Source: Arabidopsis thaliana
Taxonomy: Eukaryota > Streptophyta > Magnoliopsida > Brassicales > Brassicaceae
Direction: 5' to 3'
Assembly: GCF_000001735.4 (NCBI RefSeq)
Contig: NC_003070.9
Span: 2,790,001-2,854,000 of the forward strand
DNA length: 64,000 nt
Below the pieces are notes generated by a model. It was not told the origin of the DNA, did not search any database, and saw only the letters and a list, made by a program, of their open reading frames with translations. A program made the position numbers and the translations under genes. This document shows positions 18,410-30,510 of the stretch, one piece after another; position 1 is the stretch's first letter; each line of letters opens with the position of its first letter.

Positions 18410-18932
18410 ATGATGATGAAGAAGCTTCTACTTGTTTTTTTTTTTTCTTGTATATATGAAAATTGGCGGTCAATTTCTTCTGTATAATTCAGGCATCACT
18501 AAGAAGCCTACCGACGTGAAATGTTGGTATTTTTTATTCAGTCAGATACTCACTAAAGAGAACCTATTGGTTCGAAAGATTTCAACATATTTTTTATCCA
18601 TTAATAACGATATCTCTTCTCTAGCGATTAAAGATTAGAAGATCAGCAAAAACAAAAATATCATTAGAAGACTTAGATCCATCACAATTCTGTAATTTTA
18701 CAAAAACTATGACGATTCATGATTATGTGGAAATAGAGGCGATCGGTAAAAGTTGATTTGTTTATGGTTTATTTGTAATAATAAAAAAACTACAAGGTCC
18801 CAAAAGAAAATAATAATCACCGAACAAGTCCCTCCCATCATCCCATATTCCACATGGACTCTTTGAAATCCAAGGTTTTGCCATTTGACCACAGATTTGT
18901 GTTATTTTCAAACACAAAATCAACCAATTCCG
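18410..18932. other. 3'UTR of DUF936 gene and PRA1.E promoter/5'UTR
   Basis: Contains no gene. An in-frame ATG at 18885 would extend PRA1.E by 16 residues (MTTDLCYFQTQNQPIP). I prefer the ATG at 18933 because it gives the usual Pro/Gly-rich PRA1 start and the 209-residue length I recall for this protein. Confidence 0.5.
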
Positions 18933-19562
18933 ATGAATCAGAAACCTCCGCCGTACGGTTATGGCGGCGCTGGTGGTGGAGGAGTCGGTCCTTCTTCCAC
19001 TTCCAACACCACAATCATCGGGACGTTGAGTGCACGCGCCAAGCAGACGACGCAATCGATGATCACGACGCTCCGTCCATGGCGAGAGATTCTCGATCTG
19101 TCCGCGCTCTCTCTCCCTCGCGGGTATGATGAAGCCATGGCGCATCTAAAGCACAACATCTCTTATTTCCGTGGAAATTACGCTCTCGCCGTTCTCGCCA
19201 TTGTTTTCCTCGGCCTTATTTACCATCCGATGTCTATGATCGCTTTCATCGTCGTCTTCATCGGATGGATTCTTCTCTATTTCTCTCGAGACGCAAACGA
19301 TTCGATTGTGATTTCGGGGAAAGAAGTAGATGACAAGATCGTGCTGGTTTTACTCAGCTTGGTAACGGTTTTGGCATTGGTATATACAGATGTGGGCGAA
19401 AACGTTCTGGTTTCGCTGATCATTGGTTTGCTCATCGTCGGAGCTCACGGCGCTTTTCGTAATACCGATGATTTGTTTCTTGATGAAGAAAGTGCTCGCC
19501 GTGGTGGCCTGGTGTCTGCCGGTTCTGGTAACCGGCCACCGTCGAGTTATACCCCAATTTGA
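18933..19562 (+). CDS. PRA1E: PRA1 family protein, single exon, 209 aa
   Basis: Prenylated-Rab-acceptor family membrane protein of the endomembrane system, expected to act in vesicle traffic by interacting with Rab GTPases. The N-terminal 35 residues are Pro/Gly/Ser-rich (QKPPPYGYGGAGGGG). The PRA1 domain follows, with the conserved RPWREILDLSALSLP and a helix (RGYDEAMAHLKHNISYFRGNY), then paired hydrophobic segments (LAVLAIVFLGLIYHP, MIAFIVVFIGWILLYF, IVLVLLSLVTVLALVY, VLVSLIIGLLIVGAHG). The tail is acidic (LFLDEESA). Intronless, as is common in plant PRA1 genes. I expect At1g08770. Confidence 0.93.
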   Translation: MNQKPPPYGYGGAGGGGVGPSSTSNTTIIGTLSARAKQTTQSMITTLRPWREILDLSALSLPRGYDEAMAHLKHNISYFRGNYALAVLAIVFLGLIYHPMSMIAFIVVFIGWILLYFSRDANDSIVISGKEVDDKIVLVLLSLVTVLALVYTDVGENVLVSLIIGLLIVGAHGAFRNTDDLFLDEESARRGGLVSAGSGNRPPSSYTPI

Positions 19563-19924
19563 GTAAACCGGTTTGGAGAATTACTCGTAATTTCTTGGGT
19601 TTTTGATTGAAGAAGCTAAGGGAATCAATTTAGGGCTTTGTATTTTGGATTTCCCAAAGATTCTTGTATTTATATTTTGGCGTGTGTGTTTCATTTTGTT
19701 TGAATGTATACAAATTCTGGGAAAAAACAAATTGGTGTTATGGTATTTTATAGAATTGCCAAAAACATAATTTCCGATAGAAAAAGAAAAGTATGCATTA
19801 ACCAGATGAAATTTCATAATGAACAAAACCAGTATGTTAAATTCAAGAATCCTTTGGTCTACACTCACAGTAGAATCATAAACTGATGCAATAGAAGAAA
19901 AACAAAGTTGGGAATAACTACTAA

Positions 19925-21126
19925 CTAGTCTTCTTCAAGATTGATAGAATCTTTGAACTTAGCATACAATACCTTCTTCAGCGCTGCCATTTGTGTTACA
20001 ATTGATTCCTTCTCTTGCTCGAGTTTCTCAAGGCTTTTGCAGGTCGCTTCTTTCATCTCTTCTATCTTTGTTTCTACGTCGTCCCTCGGCACATGAGCAA
20101 ACACTTCTCCTATTTGAAAACGCACCATCTCCTCATCAGCAAGGATCAACTCGTTCCCTGCATCCTCTAGATTTTCACACTTTTCCTGCATAAATCAATT
20201 GTTTTTTAATCAAGCTAGATGCAGAAACACACAGTAGAATGCTGTTTTAATCCCCCTAATGAAACGATTGAACAAGACAAGTATCCACTTATTATTGCAA
20301 AGTCCCACATCTCCCTTTTTGTTTCCTACACATGCTGAACTATCAACACCATTACAATATCTAATTACAGTGATCTGATATACCCTAGCAGGCTTATATT
20401 CACCAACGAAGGAGAAAGTTAAGGGAGCAGTGATATGTAAGAGTGCACGGATGGTATAAGCAGGTTACAGTAGATTGGTACAACCTAAAGAGAATGTAAA
20501 ATGAGATATGAGAGTATAGAGATTCTCTTGTGGGGTTATCTGAATGAAGTAAAATTACAATTTACAACAATCAATAAAATCAGGAATTATCTCAAATAAT
20601 CTTAATCATGATCCTACACTAGACCAACAACACTTATCATATACTCTCAGGATCATTGTAATTAGCTTTTGTATCGGGTTGTAGCAGTGCTGATTTCATT
20701 TCATCAACAAGGAGTTAATCAGTTAGCTGAGAGCAAACCGATGTGTAGTAGATTCATTATTTGGTGAATTCATTACGGGATTGGATCTAATCACAGTATT
20801 CCACCACCTAAACGATGCAACATAGCGAATTGAATCCATGAATAAAACCTAATCTTAAAACCCTAGAATCGTGTAGAAGAAAAAATCAAGGATACATAAA
20901 AGAGAGAACCTTGGCGGATTTGATATCGTCATCGAGGTCATGGACTCTGTTGTTGAGACGGCTGAAGATATTAATGTTCTGCTGGTCCTCCCATGTCACC
21001 TCCATCTCAGATCCACTCTTACTCCCCTGCAACATCATCATCAACCATCCATTAGCATCAATTGAAGAAGATGCTAACAAAATAAATTACTCCTATTCGA
21101 GATGATTTTCTTACTTGCTGCTGCAT
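19925..21126 (-). CDS. AIP3: Prefoldin subunit 4 (AIP3), three exons, 129 aa
   Basis: Beta-type subunit of the hexameric prefoldin chaperone, which hands unfolded actin and tubulin to the cytosolic chaperonin. Exons: 21126-21115 (only MQQQ), 21026-20910, 20185-19925. The protein is two long helices, residues about 18-55 ([17 protein letters not shown]) and 85-125 ([20 protein letters not shown]), joined by the beta-hairpin segment ([18 protein letters not shown]). This is the prefoldin-4 pattern and length. The first exon has only 12 coding bases and is easily missed. It is convergent with PRA1.E, with about 360 bases between the stops. I expect At1g08780, described as ABI3-interacting protein 3. 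Confidence 0.93.
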
Positions 21127-21988
21127 TTTCGTCGCACTCTGGGGATTCAGGCCAAATTTCAATAGAACGTTGCTGTGTGAGAGAGAGTTGTGAGTTTCTT
21201 TCCCGACCGATTTTTATTAGAGGCTAGGCCCAACCGAGTTATTCTGGTACTTCCCGGTATAATGGTTTTGATACCAAATTATGATTGATTTTTGGTCTTT
21301 TCGGTCGAGTTTGTCCCACTTGGCTTGGAATTGGTTATTTTGCTTATTTCGTTATTGATTCGTAAATTTTGTAACATACTAACATGTTTAATTAACTAAA
21401 TGATACTTGTACTAGTTTAGTGGTTATACCATCTTGTTAGTTGCAAGTGTTAGTAATATGTTTCGACCAACAACAACACCAAAAATTTCTAGAACAAAAC
21501 CTATATCAAGTAAGAGTTAGTTATTCCAACAAAAACCACCAAGGTTTGTTTTTGGATTCTGTCTCCATAATCAATCAAGCTCCAGAATCTCCCCAGGGAA
21601 TTAACAGAGAGATCCCTTTAAAAATGGCAAATGGAAATTCTACAAACCCTACTTTTAAACAACACCAAATGTGTGGTAGAAGAAACTCATTGTTTCTGTG
21701 TTTTGTAATATCACACCATTAAAGTTCACCAGAAAACATATCTCCTTCTGTACATTAATAAAATAAACCAAACAGAAAAAACTTCTTACCCCTTTTCTTC
21801 TTCCGGGATGAACATTTTTTAAAGGGAATCAGAGTTCTGGGATTTTCACTAATCTATTCAAGTTCTTCTGTTTTTCCTCGCTTACATGAGCTAACTTGTA
21901 CAACAAGGCACATCATCACAAAAATATTCTGCCCCTTGTTGATAATCATAAACGTGCCTGCGATTTCTTATATTAACAACAGAGAAAG
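21127..21988. promoter_or_regulatory. Shared upstream region of PFD4 (-) and DUF1685 gene (+)
   Basis: The two genes are divergent with 862 bases between their start codons. The left part (21127-21230) is the PFD4 leader. No further motif stands out; a short open stretch at 21441-21722 looks non-coding. Confidence 0.5.
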
Positions 21989-22646
21989 ATGGTGAGGGTT
22001 GGAGAAGCATTGAGTGTATCAACCTCATCGTCGTCATCTTTCTACGACAGCGAAGTAGAAGAGCTTCAAAAGATGCCATTGGAACCACCGAAAGCTAAGG
22101 CTAAGAAACGTCTCTCGAAGCAACTCTCCATGTTAGAGACCCGTAGAGACATCGCATGGGAGCGTCGCCGTCGCCAGATGCTCCATCACCTTGAGAAGCA
22201 TAACGAAGGAGGAGATGACTTGACGGACGAGGACTTGAGTGAGCTCAAAGGATCTATTGAGTTAGGGTTCGGGTTTAACGAGGAGCAAGGGCAACATCTT
22301 ACAACTACATTGCCTGCATTGGACCTTTACTTCGCTGTGACTCGTCAGATCTCGCCGGTTTCTACACCAGGCAGTGGTGGATCTTCTTCATCCTCCCGTC
22401 CTACTTCCCTCGGAGACCGATCTTCCTCTTTTGGTAGTCCAATAAGCGACTCTGATTCTTTGAAGGTTATGTCTCCAGGTAACATAGCAACCTAAACTTT
22501 TTCGTCAGATTGATATTTTCATAATATGATTGTGTTTTGATGTTATATTCTATAAATTTGCAGGAGATGATCCTCAACAGGTTAAAACGAGACTGAGGCA
22601 TTGGGCACAAGCTGTGGCATGTTCTGTGATACAATCTTCCAATTAA
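21989..22646 (+). CDS. DUF1685 family protein, two exons, 190 aa
   Basis: Plant-specific protein of unknown function. Exons: 21989-22478 and 22564-22646. The DUF1685 hallmarks are present: KQLSMLETRRDIAWERRRRQ, then DLTDEDLSELKGSIELGFGF, then the short second exon ending PQQVKTRLRHWAQAVACSV. The region before exon 2 is Ser-rich (PGSGGSSSSSRPTSLGDRSS), with likely phosphorylation sites. No signal peptide or membrane segment is seen. I expect At1g08790. The first exon read alone would continue past the donor for only six more residues. Confidence 0.9.
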
Positions 22647-23577
22647 GCATAGAAGTGAGAGATGTACAAGAGTGGGACATGAATGATACTACACAAATTT
22701 GGTTGAGACAAAGGAAGTGTTGTAGAAATTAAGGAAGCTTAAGACAGATTAATTAAGGAGTTGGTTAAGACAGAGGAGGACGGATTATTGAAGTTCAAAC
22801 TAAAAGAAGAAATAAGAATGATGCATGGTGGTCTTACATGTTATTATTCTTGAACCCTTTTTTTTTTCGCCAAAGACAGTTTTTAATTTTTTAGATATCA
22901 CTACTTTAACAGTAAGAAAATATTTTAGATATTAGGTTTTGGCTTCTCTTCCTCTTTTAATTGTCTTTTGTAAGTTTGTATTATGCGTATCAACCTTCTT
23001 GTTATTTTCCAAATTCGAGGTCCTAACACCAACAAAGAAATATGAGTTTAACAAAGGACATTACGTATAAGTAGTTTATAACGAAGAAATGTACAACAAG
23101 TTTAACAAAGTTGCATGACTTTTGACATGCTAAACAAAAGTATCAACCAACCTAATAAAAAAAATCAAATGAGAACTTCAGAACAAAACCTACATTCACT
23201 CTTCACTCAAAACTAGAAGAAAAATGCAAAATAAACACAAAGAATATGAAAACCCATAAGGAAATTATGAACACCAAACCCAAAAATGAAATCGTAAAGA
23301 ATTCTGAGATTATCGTATACGAAAGGGGAAGGCAATGAAGACGATGCTATACAGTTTCTTTAAGCTTCTTGAATCTTGAACTTCTTTTAGTTTCCTCTAC
23401 AATATCCTCTCCACAAAGGTGTCTAACATATTAAAAAACCAGAACGACATATGAATAATAAGATGTTTGTACAAAGAGCTATAATTTCCGCAGGTGAAGT
23501 TATCTGAAGAACAAAATCAACACAACAATCAGGGAAGAGGAAAGAACATACCTTTGTGAAGATTGTTACTCAGGACA
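22647..23577. other. 3' flanks of DUF1685 gene and MYOB1 (convergent)
   Basis: Holds the 3'UTRs of both genes. The MYOB1 3'UTR may contain an intron near 23400-23550. No other gene is seen. Confidence 0.45.
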
Positions 23578-26500
23578 TCAACACTCAGTCTGATCTTGTC
23601 TTTTCATGCTGAGACTCCGCAGAGTTTGCAAATGAGAAGCTATTTCCTTTACAAATTGCACGCCTTCATTTCCATGGCCAAGAGAATTCATAACTTGTTC
23701 TAGGAAGTATAAGTCTCCCTTCAGCCTTTCTACTCTCTCATGTAGCTCAGAAACAGATTCTTGTGCTGGTAGATTATCGTCATGAGCCTTGCCATTTACT
23801 CTGTTTTCAATCTTCTCCAGACAACTGGTGATGTATAATCTCTCTTCGTCGAACCCAACTAAACAACTCTGTATCTTGTTGCTCATTCCCTCACTAGGGG
23901 AATCCATCTCGGTCACTTTTTCTGCAACATCTAGCTTATTCTTCTTCTGAGGGGTCTGGTCCCGGAAGTATTCAATCTCAGCTTCTAAATCTTGTATTAG
24001 TTTTTCTCTCTCAACAAGTAAATCATTCAGTCTCTGTATTGCTTCCATATCGTACTCTGCTTGCTCCTCCATCATCCTCAGGTTCTGCAAAGCCTCCATT
24101 TGGAATGACGCCTTCTCTTCCTGCAACCTCGTTATCATAGCCATTGCTTGATTTGTAGCAACCGCTGAAGCGCTTCTTTCTTCCTCCAATTCTTTATATA
24201 AACCAGTCAGCAGTTTCCTATCATAATCAACCTGTCTTTTCAACCGATCACCCTCACTTTCACCCTCGATTTCAGTCACAGAAACTCCTTCCAACGATAA
24301 GTTACTCTCGTTCCTTTCAAGCATTCTCTTTTGAAGTAGCAGCTGCATATCATGATCTAGGTTCTTTGTCTCTTGATCGCTACTGTTAACAGAAATCTTG
24401 GGGCTTACATCTCTAGGTGACAAAAACTCTATCCCACGAGAAGCTGATATTTGAGTAAGAAGTGCTTTAAGGTCTTCGCTAACTCTAGACGTATCTTTCT
24501 TCATCCAATTCTCTATTTGTTGTCTTCCATTACTATCATAGTGACCTTCGTTTCCTACAACGATATTGTATGCATCTGCAAGATCCAGTAATTCACCTGA
24601 ATATTGGTTTGTTTCTGCTGCCACTGACATTGAGTTGAAGGAAGAAGATTCTGACTCAAGAGCTGCTTCTGTGTGAGAAGTGACGTCCCGTGGAGCCATT
24701 TCAGACAATGAAGAGATCCTAAGAGATGTCTCTTTCATTTCCTTTTTATCTGATACACCTGATATGAAAATTCATTTTCTTTATCAGAAACCCATACCTA
24801 CTAGTGTATAATTTAAGCACTATATATCTTTAATTTACAGTTCATAGCCATCATACATGCAAAGCTGGAGAAGAAAACACATAAGAGTCTTGCATTTAAA
24901 TGGAAGTTTAAACTTACAATTATCGGTTGAATTTTCAGGCATGGAATTTGGAGATGGTACAACTATATATTCAGATTCCAGAGAGGTAATATCAGCTTGG
25001 TCAGTGTCCCTCTCCTTTGAAATCTCAACAGAGGTTTGATTTGTAGTGACTGATTCAGAAACCTCGTCTAGAGATATATCATGGATTGACATAAGTTCAA
25101 TTCCCTCTAAGACATCTTCAGGAGTTTCAGCAACCTCTGATGTTGAAGTAACATCATTGAGGCAAATAAGCTCAGTTTCTTCCCTTAAGGAGGAATTTGC
25201 CGGATTTTCCATAAAATCCTGTGTTAATGTAATATTTTGGTGGCGAACCAGCTCTTCTTTCTCCTCTATAAAAACTGTGGAATGTTCCATGGCGCGTGAT
25301 GGTGAAGTAACATCATTGAGGCAGATAAGCTCAGTCTCCTCCACTAAGAAGGTACTTGCAGGATTTTCCTTAAAATCTGGTGTTAAAGAACTATCTTGGA
25401 AGCGAATCGGCTCTTCATTCTCCTTTAAAACAACTGAAGAATGTCCCATGGTGCGTGATGTTGAAGTAACATCATTGACGCAAATAAGCTCAGTCTCTTC
25501 CAATATGGAGGCATTTGCAGAATTTTCCATAAAATCTGGTGTTAAAGAACCACCATCTTGGAGGCGAATCGGCTCTACTTTATCCTTTAAAAGAACTGCA
25601 GAATGTTCCACGGCGCGTAATGGTGAAGTAACATCATTGAGACAGATAAGCTCAGTCTCCTCCAATAAGGAGGCATTTGCAGGATTTTCCTTAAAATCTG
25701 GTGTTACAGAAATATCTTGGAGGTGAATCAGTTCTTCTCTTTCCTTTAGAATAACTTCAGAATGTTCCATGGCGCCTGATGTTGCAGTAACATCACTGAG
25801 ACAAATAAGCTCAGTCTCCTCCATCAAGGAGGCATTTGCAGGATTTTCCTTAACATCTGGTGTTGAGGAAATATCTTGGAGGCGAATCGGCTCTTCTTTC
25901 ACCTTTGCAGCTGCAAAATGTTTCATGGCGCGTGATGTTAAGAAAAGATTATCTAATGAATTGATCTCTTCCTCCTTGAACACCTTCTCTGATGTTTCAG
26001 GCACATCATTAACTGGAATAAGCACAGGAAATGAGGAATAAGTCCTCCAATTGGTCTCTTGCAACTGAACTTCCTCTCGGTCATTTCGAGTCACGAAGGG
26101 CTCCAAAGGGAAATCAAAGTTTAGCAGCTTGTCGGTAGCCAAATCATAAGGCAAGGTGATAATCGGATGAGTCTGAAGATCCACTATTTGATACTTATGA
26201 TCCTCATCTTTAAGGACGACACATTCATCTTCTGAGAATACAGCTTCTGATTCAGTATCTGAATGAATCTTGAGCTCAGTGTACCCAACATCAGGCAAAT
26301 GATTAAAGCTGACACTCTTCTTGGGTGTAGATGGTTTCCCGGTTCTCACATCACCAACCAAACCAATCTTGGGCTCATTGTACCCAACAGGTGGCAAATG
26401 GTTAAGTGAAGATTCTTGCTTTGGTTCAGTATCTGAAAACACAGCCTCTGATTCAGTATCTGAATGAATCTTTAGCTCAGTGTACCCAACATCAGGCAAA

Positions 26501-27078
26501 TGATTGAAGCTGACACTTTTCTTGGGCGCAGACTGCTTCCCGGTTCTTATTTTACCAAGCAAACCAATCTTGGGTAGAATTTCCCGTTCAGCCACCTGAG
26601 TAGCAGCGGTTTGAGGCGTCCACAACTGATTACAACATGTACAATCTGTAAGCTTAGAGCAATTTGGATATTTGCTTCGATCACTCTTGGATCCGAAGTG
26701 AGAATCTTCACCCAGTTTACCAACCAACAATCTGTAAGTTTCAGCATTGGACTTATTGGTTGTAGCAAACGAGAAAAGACAAGTCTCACACATTCCACGG
26801 ACATCAACAAGCTTGCCGTGAGCATGACAGTAAACCAATGAAGAGATCTCTGATTTGTGTTTAGAGCAAATAATATCCCAATGAGTTTTCTTCAAATCTT
26901 TTGTCCTCCTGAGAATATGATCAAGATTTGAGCACATCAGACATGGAGATTGAAGCTCAGAGTAATCTGCAAACCTCGCGATCACGTAAGAGAATATGGA
27001 GTTAACGAAGAGCATGAACATCAGTAGCCACTCATTAAAGGCTAATGCCAAAGCTCTAGTGAAACTCCGTGAACCCAT
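23578..27078 (-). CDS. MYOB1: Myosin-binding protein (DUF593/GTD-binding), two coding exons, 1,113 aa
   Basis: Vesicle-associated receptor that recruits class XI myosins through the GTD-binding (DUF593) domain and so links endomembrane cargo to actin. Exons: 27078-24918 and 24758-23578, joined through a split Cys codon. The upstream open frame starts earlier, but the ATG at 27078 (MGSRSFTRALALAF) fits the family. Residues about 9-36 are a membrane anchor (EWLLMFMLFVNSIFSYVIARF), followed by a Cys pair (SPCLMCSNLDH). Residues about 200-330 include a duplicated KKSVSFNHLPDVGYTEL block. Residues about 380-690 are tandem repeats of about 53 aa. The DUF593 coiled coil is at about 893-990 (YKELEEERSASAVATNQAM). 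I expect At1g08800. Confidence 0.93.
25080..25960 (-). repeat. Tandem repeat inside MYOB1, five to six units of about 159 bp (53 aa)
   Basis: Each unit encodes a version of ELICLNDVTS, then AMEHS, then a Lys/Glu-rich stretch, then IRLQD and TPDFKENPANASLLEET. The units keep frame and differ by substitutions and one- or two-residue indels. The antisense strand is open through much of the array as a side effect. Confidence 0.9.
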
Positions 27079-29278
27079 CTGTAATTTTACTGCAGACGTT
27101 TGTCTAGTAGCCAACTCTTTGCAGAAACATAAGATCAAGAATCAATCAGGCTTCAAATCTGCATCAATGTAGATACACATCAAACAATTAGTAAAGAGTA
27201 CAAAAATATGAGAAAAATATTGAATCAATAACATCAAGATTCTACTCAGAAAATATAATGAGACTAAAGTTGATAAAGAGATTTGAGATAATGAAACAAA
27301 CTTGATTCGTGCAGAAAAGACAACTAATATCCAGAATCCAATCCGATTTACAAATGATATTTGCAGATTTGGGACAAACAGAAGCAAGAACAGAAAAGTT
27401 GACCAAAACAAGATAAAGCTTACGTTTTTATTTAGCCTTCTTAATAGTGTTTATCTCCAGAGTACAGGAAGATCAAATATTTATCTCAAGTCAGCAATTG
27501 AAGCAAAAATAAATTCCAACAAAGATTTTAAACCACTCTAAATCAAAAGTTTGCCACAAAAAGGAAAAGAGATCTAAAAAGAACAATTGACAGCTCAACA
27601 AAATCAGAATTAGAATTGTGTGTAGAAGAAATACTAAATGGATCAATCATACGATCAAGACCCACAATATTTTATATGATCCAACTAAATATAAGCGCTG
27701 TTATAGAAAAATCTAACCTTTTGATCATGATGATCGCCAGAGTAAGTCTCAATTACAGAGTAGAAAGTGAAAATCCAAAATCTAGCAAAGTTGTGATTTT
27801 TGAGGGAGAGCTTCACAGAGAACATTGATCCCATTTATATATTTTTAAAAAACTCAAAAGGCAGACCCAGCAAGGACTGCACGTAGTCTTCACAACTAAA
27901 ATCACTTAATTTTAAAATTAATAAAATTCTTTGTGAGAGACATTGAATGAGAGAGATCTATTTTATTGACCAAACCAGGGAAAACAAAAAGATTAACATA
28001 ACAGACTTAAAAAAAAGTCTTAATATTGGTACTACTAGTCCTTAAATAACATTTTATAATTATTAGTCTTCACAATTAAATCACTTAGTTTTATTTTCCT
28101 TTCCGAATAATTATAAAATGTTAGGCAAAAGATTGAAAACTAAGATGGTGAGATGTGGAGAGAGACAGGAAAGTCGGCTACTGATTACAAAAACGGCTGC
28201 CGAAAGTTGCAATTTGAGTGTGGGAACTATTTTTTTTATTTCAAAAAGAAAAATAAAATAAAATACAAAAATTATATTTTTTTTATTAGAGTAGTTGAAT
28301 GAATATAATCAGATTTGAGTTTTTAATTAACTGTTTTTGATTTGTATTCAATTTTTGTATCTGTTTTTGCCTTTTTGGACGGAAAAAAATAGTAGAACCC
28401 ACCAAAAGTTTTGGCTGTGTTGTGTGCTTCCATCTTCTCTTGTTGCTCATATTTGACTTGCATTTGATTGTTAATTATTATTTAGATTAGGAACCGTAAA
28501 CAATAGCTTTATTTGGTTGTCCACTGCTTACATTACCAAGAGCTCAAACGTCATAATTAAGGGCCATGGATGTATTTAATAACTTTGCATGAAGAATGAT
28601 AAACGGAACAAGGATAATGTGTATATTTATTATATTAACGCCATTTTCAAGTGATCGTTACGTTTGGCTTCATCTCTTTCATTTACACTTATCAATCCTT
28701 AATTAGTTATGGAGGTCCTACATTTCTCCATTCATTATTGTTTCTCATTTCTTAAAATATAAAGATCACACATTTTTGTGTATGAATAAAGCTTTTAATA
28801 CTTCTCTCATTCATCTTGTTTTTATGGACTAAAAGGCAACACGAGTTCCCAAATATATTAACGCATCCCATTAACGTTTCTCGAATTGATGTGATTTGCG
28901 AGCAAAAACTCTCTTAGACCTACACCATTCTTAAGCATGAGGGTTTAATGCATATTAGCTTTGAATTGATATTTTCCTGAATTTGTAGATTCGACTTGGT
29001 AGATTCTAAAGATGAAGTATAGATATCATGTATTTGTAAAAGAAATTTGAATAGTATTACAAGTCTTAAATTGGATTTTATTCATGTAAATGGGTAGACA
29101 ACTTTAGATTAGTTACAACTTATGCAGTGAGCATTTTAGCTACTTATATCTTAGAGAAACCAAAAAACAACACATGATATTATGTCTTTCTGGTTTCTTT
29201 ATTTGTGTATATAAAATTAGTAGTCTCATTTATAAGATTCACAAGGATAAAGAAAAAATAAAGGAGAAAATGTCACAA
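27079..29278. other. MYOB1 leader/promoter and MYB60 3' flank
   Basis: About 27,079-27,830 is probably MYOB1 5'UTR with one or more introns (acceptor-like TGCAG near 27,164 on the - strand). The rest is AT-rich intergenic DNA. It holds an inverted repeat at 28048-28122 and two related copies of a TAGTCTTCACAA motif (near 27884 and 28063). No gene is seen. Confidence 0.5.
28048..28122. repeat. Perfect 17-bp inverted repeat enclosing 41 bp
   Basis: AACATTTTATAATTATT at 28048-28064 is exactly reverse-complementary to 28106-28122. It could fold as a hairpin, or be the remnant of a very small MITE. No transposase or clear target duplication was noted. Confidence 0.7.
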
Positions 29279-30329
29279 TTAAAGCATATTAGAGAGCTCC
29301 ATCAAGTGGCTCATCTCTTCCATTTGACCCCCAGTAGTACTTGTTTCCTCCAAAAGCCATTTCTCAATAAATGTCAATGGTGGTGTAGCATTATGATCAT
29401 CATCATCCTCATGATCACCATCTTCATGATGAACATCATCACCGTTGTTATTCTCTGAATTCTTTATACCCTGGTCATCATCCCCGTTGATTCCTTTGCT
29501 ATGACCCTCTTCCCAAGAACCTTGAAGCTGCTCGTATGGAAACTGATCGCTGTGATGATCGATGAAATTGTTTGTCCGGTTCTGCATTTTGTGTTCCAAG
29601 AAAGTAGTACTTGTACTACTCTTTGGAGACGCTCTCATCCAACCCTCAAGAAGGCGGGAAATGTTTTCGGTGCTTGAAGCATAGGTAGATCTATGATTAA
29701 TGGTGTTTCTTGTCGAAGAAGTTTGCAGCGCAATGTTCTCTGATCTGCTCCTCTCATCACTGTCAGACTTGTTGAGCTTCTTCTTTAAATGTGTGTTCCA
29801 GTAGTTCTTGATATCATTGTCCGTTCTTTGTGGTAGGTATGAAGCTATGGACGCCCATCTTACCACAACCATATGTAAACAAATAAGCCAGTTTAGGGTT
29901 CACATCATCAAAATATATACACAAAACATTCAAGTATAAAGAGATGTAGATCCTTTTGTCTGAGATTACTTGTTACCCAATAAGGCTTGCAAGTGAATGA
30001 TCATTCCTTCTTCATGAGGAGTAAAGTTTCCACGTTTAATTCCAGGTCTCAGATAATTTGTCCATCTCAGTCTACAACTTTTGCTGCATCTCAATAACCC
30101 TTTTAAAAGCCAAATTAAGATACAAACATCAGGACACATATACAAACAAAGAAAAGAAAGACACTAGAAGAAAACATGTTGAGAAAAGATAATGACCAGT
30201 GTTGGTGGGAACTGATCTCCAGTTTCCAGGACCATGTTCTTGAATGTAAGAAACAAGAATGATATCTTCTTCAGGAGTCCATGGTCCTTTCTTGATCCCT
30301 ATCTTGTCACAGCATGGAGGCCTACCCAT
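29279..30329 (-). CDS. MYB60: R2R3-MYB transcription factor MYB60, three exons, 280 aa
   Basis: Transcription factor known in Arabidopsis for promoting stomatal opening, expressed in guard cells. Exons: 30329-30197, 30099-29970, 29858-29279, the standard R2R3-MYB intron positions. R2 spans about residues 14-61 ([18 protein letters not shown]) and R3 about 67-112 ([39 protein letters not shown]). The start MGRPPCCDK is typical of the subgroup. The C-terminal half is Ser/Asn-rich, with a His/Asp tract ([17 protein letters not shown]). It ends with a hydrophobic activation-like segment ([12 protein letters not shown]). The deduced protein agrees with the A. thaliana one as I recall it. Confidence 0.96.
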
Positions 30330-30510
30330 CTTTCTCTCTCTCTCTTCCTCTAGATCTCTCTGAGTCTTATGCTCTCTTTATAGATGTGAGAATATGTATG
30401 TATATGAGTTAAATGCAACATGTATGTACATATATGTGAAATTAATGGGTGACTTAAAGAAGAGGGAAGAACTTTTAAATCTGCTTTTTCTTGACAACCT
30501 CTTTTGGATC
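30330..30510 (-). promoter_or_regulatory. MYB60 proximal promoter with TATA box and DOF-type AAAG cluster
   Basis: TATAAAG on the - strand lies at 30376-30382. Four AAAG/CTTT cores lie within 30456-30505, roughly 125-175 bases before the ATG. DOF sites in this promoter are reported to set guard-cell expression; that these cores are those sites is inferred from position. Confidence 0.5.

Noticed and set aside
18885-18932. Upstream in-frame ATG giving a 225-aa PRA1.E
   Set aside because: The extra 16 residues do not look like a PRA1 start; the ATG at 18933 gives the expected N-terminus and length.
25046-26041. Long + strand ORFs (226 and 90 aa) with repeated VTSLRQISSVSS-type motifs
   Set aside because: They are antisense to the MYOB1 coding repeats; their repeat pattern mirrors the sense repeats and they have no independent gene signals.
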